Assembly (NCBI GenBank): GCA_964400875.1
Contig: CAYNWK010000020.1
Location: 1-40,335, forward strand
DNA from: CAYNWK01 sp964400875
GTDB lineage: Bacteria; Chloroflexota; Anaerolineae; Anaerolineales; UBA4823
DNA: 40,335 nucleotides
Direction of reading: 5' to 3'
In this document: positions 40,080 through 40,335 of the stretch, in pieces
Layout: each line of letters starts with the position of its first letter
How positions within the stretch are numbered: position 1 is the first letter of the stretch
Position numbers and translations under genes: made by a program
Notes under the pieces: model-generated
The model's input: the letters and a program-made list of their open reading frames with translations, nothing else
The model's database searches: none
What the model was told of the DNA's origin: nothing

Positions 40080-40281
40080 CATCGGATTTTGGTCCATGAC
40101 GTTTATCTTCTGATTGCTTGGCTCTGTCGAGATATTTTAGCAGGCTGTTTTTATCTACTTGCCAAACAGTTGCAAACTTACGGGCTCTGATTTGACCTAA
40201 GCGGATCAACTCTCGAATGTATTCCACGTGATAGCCAGTGATTTGTGCTGCCTCATTCGTGGTAATCCATTCTTCAGACAT
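40069..40281 (-). CDS. Excisionase-like helix-turn-helix protein
   Basis: A 70-residue protein from ATG 40281, supported by GGGAG about eight bases upstream; a longer frame to 40329 lacks such a site. It is a MerR/Xis-type winged helix: WITTNEAAQITGYHVEYIRELIRLG and then IRARKFATVWQVDKNSLLKYL are split over residues 5-52. Such proteins act as excisionases (directionality factors) or as small regulators in integrated elements. Its place near a serine recombinase suggests the first role, but serine integrase directionality factors are diverse. Confidence 0.85.
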   Translation of the reverse strand: MSEEWITTNEAAQITGYHVEYIRELIRLGQIRARKFATVWQVDKNSLLKYLDRAKQSEDKRHGPKSDVAS

Positions 40282-40335
40282 TCCATCTACTCCCACAATG
40301 ATTTTACACGCGCGTTGATTTATATGCAACTTTCA

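Larger units (their letters stand above)
37880..40335. mobile_element. Integrated element carrying a serine recombinase (left boundary approximate)
   Basis: From about 37880 to the window end the sequence is more AT-rich than the respiratory operon and holds a large serine recombinase, a small protein, a possible RNA and an excisionase-like protein. The left boundary lies in the 3' end of the cytochrome b gene; the attachment core was not identified. The right end is outside the window, so the size is unknown. Confidence 0.6.

Noticed and set aside
39882..40190. 102-residue plus-strand frame
   Set aside because: It runs over the terminator, the promoter and the antisense of the excisionase-like gene, and lacks a ribosome-binding site.

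Overview
The window looks like a chromosomal piece of an uncultured member of the Chloroflexota, most likely Anaerolineae. Signs are Thr-Pro-rich low-complexity linkers in several exported proteins, lipoproteins, a Tat-targeted redox system, a DMSO-reductase-family sulfur enzyme and L,D-transpeptidases, with moderate G+C. This is an inference from protein style; there is no rRNA gene or taxonomic marker set here. A 10-N assembly gap lies near the right end, and the left edge cuts a gene.

Layout. 1-6 kb: end of a DNA-methylase-like protein, a large class A penicillin-binding protein and a MaoC-type hydratase. 6-13 kb: a six-hairpin glycosidase-like protein, a Na+/H+ antiporter carrying a C-terminal DarA-like (cyclic-di-AMP receptor type) domain, an SDR oxidoreductase, a stand-alone DarA-like protein, an AMMECR1 protein and a flavin reductase. 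13-17 kb: a cell-wall cluster (amidase and two L,D-transpeptidases), a LURP-one-like protein, a MITE-like repeat and a conserved small protein. 17-23 kb: flavin reductase, an APC permease with universal-stress domains, a CBM9-type lipoprotein, a D-Ala-D-Ala-ligase-like ATP-grasp enzyme and a LysW-like zinc-ribbon carrier protein, then a probable non-coding RNA. 23-26 kb: aspS with an attenuator-like leader that encodes an Asn-rich peptide, and an XRE-cupin regulator preceded by a second copy of the repeat.

27-38 kb is a respiratory region. A LysR regulator precedes an octaheme cytochrome c, a Tat-exported four-cluster ferredoxin and an NrfD-type quinone-reactive membrane protein. An ArsR regulator then heads a sulfur operon: triheme membrane cytochrome, two YeeE/YedE-type transporter halves, a PhsA/PsrA-like molybdopterin reductase, its ferredoxin subunit and a cytochrome b membrane subunit. 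The two regulators share a CRP/FNR-like palindrome upstream. The second YeeE/YedE gene has an in-frame TGA exactly where the family has the Cys of its CPGT motif, followed by a SECIS-like hairpin, so it is probably an unannotated selenoprotein. The simplest reading is thiosulfate/polysulfide uptake and reduction linked to the quinone pool.

38-40.3 kb is a more AT-rich integrated element: a large serine recombinase whose 3' end runs into the antisense strand of the cytochrome b gene, a small unknown protein, a possible small RNA and an excisionase-like HTH protein.

Strongest leads: the selenocysteine YeeE/YedE transporter; the Asn-rich leader peptide and terminator/antiterminator before a probably non-discriminating AspRS; the antiporter-DarA fusion next to a stand-alone DarA; and the LysW-like carrier beside an ATP-grasp ligase.
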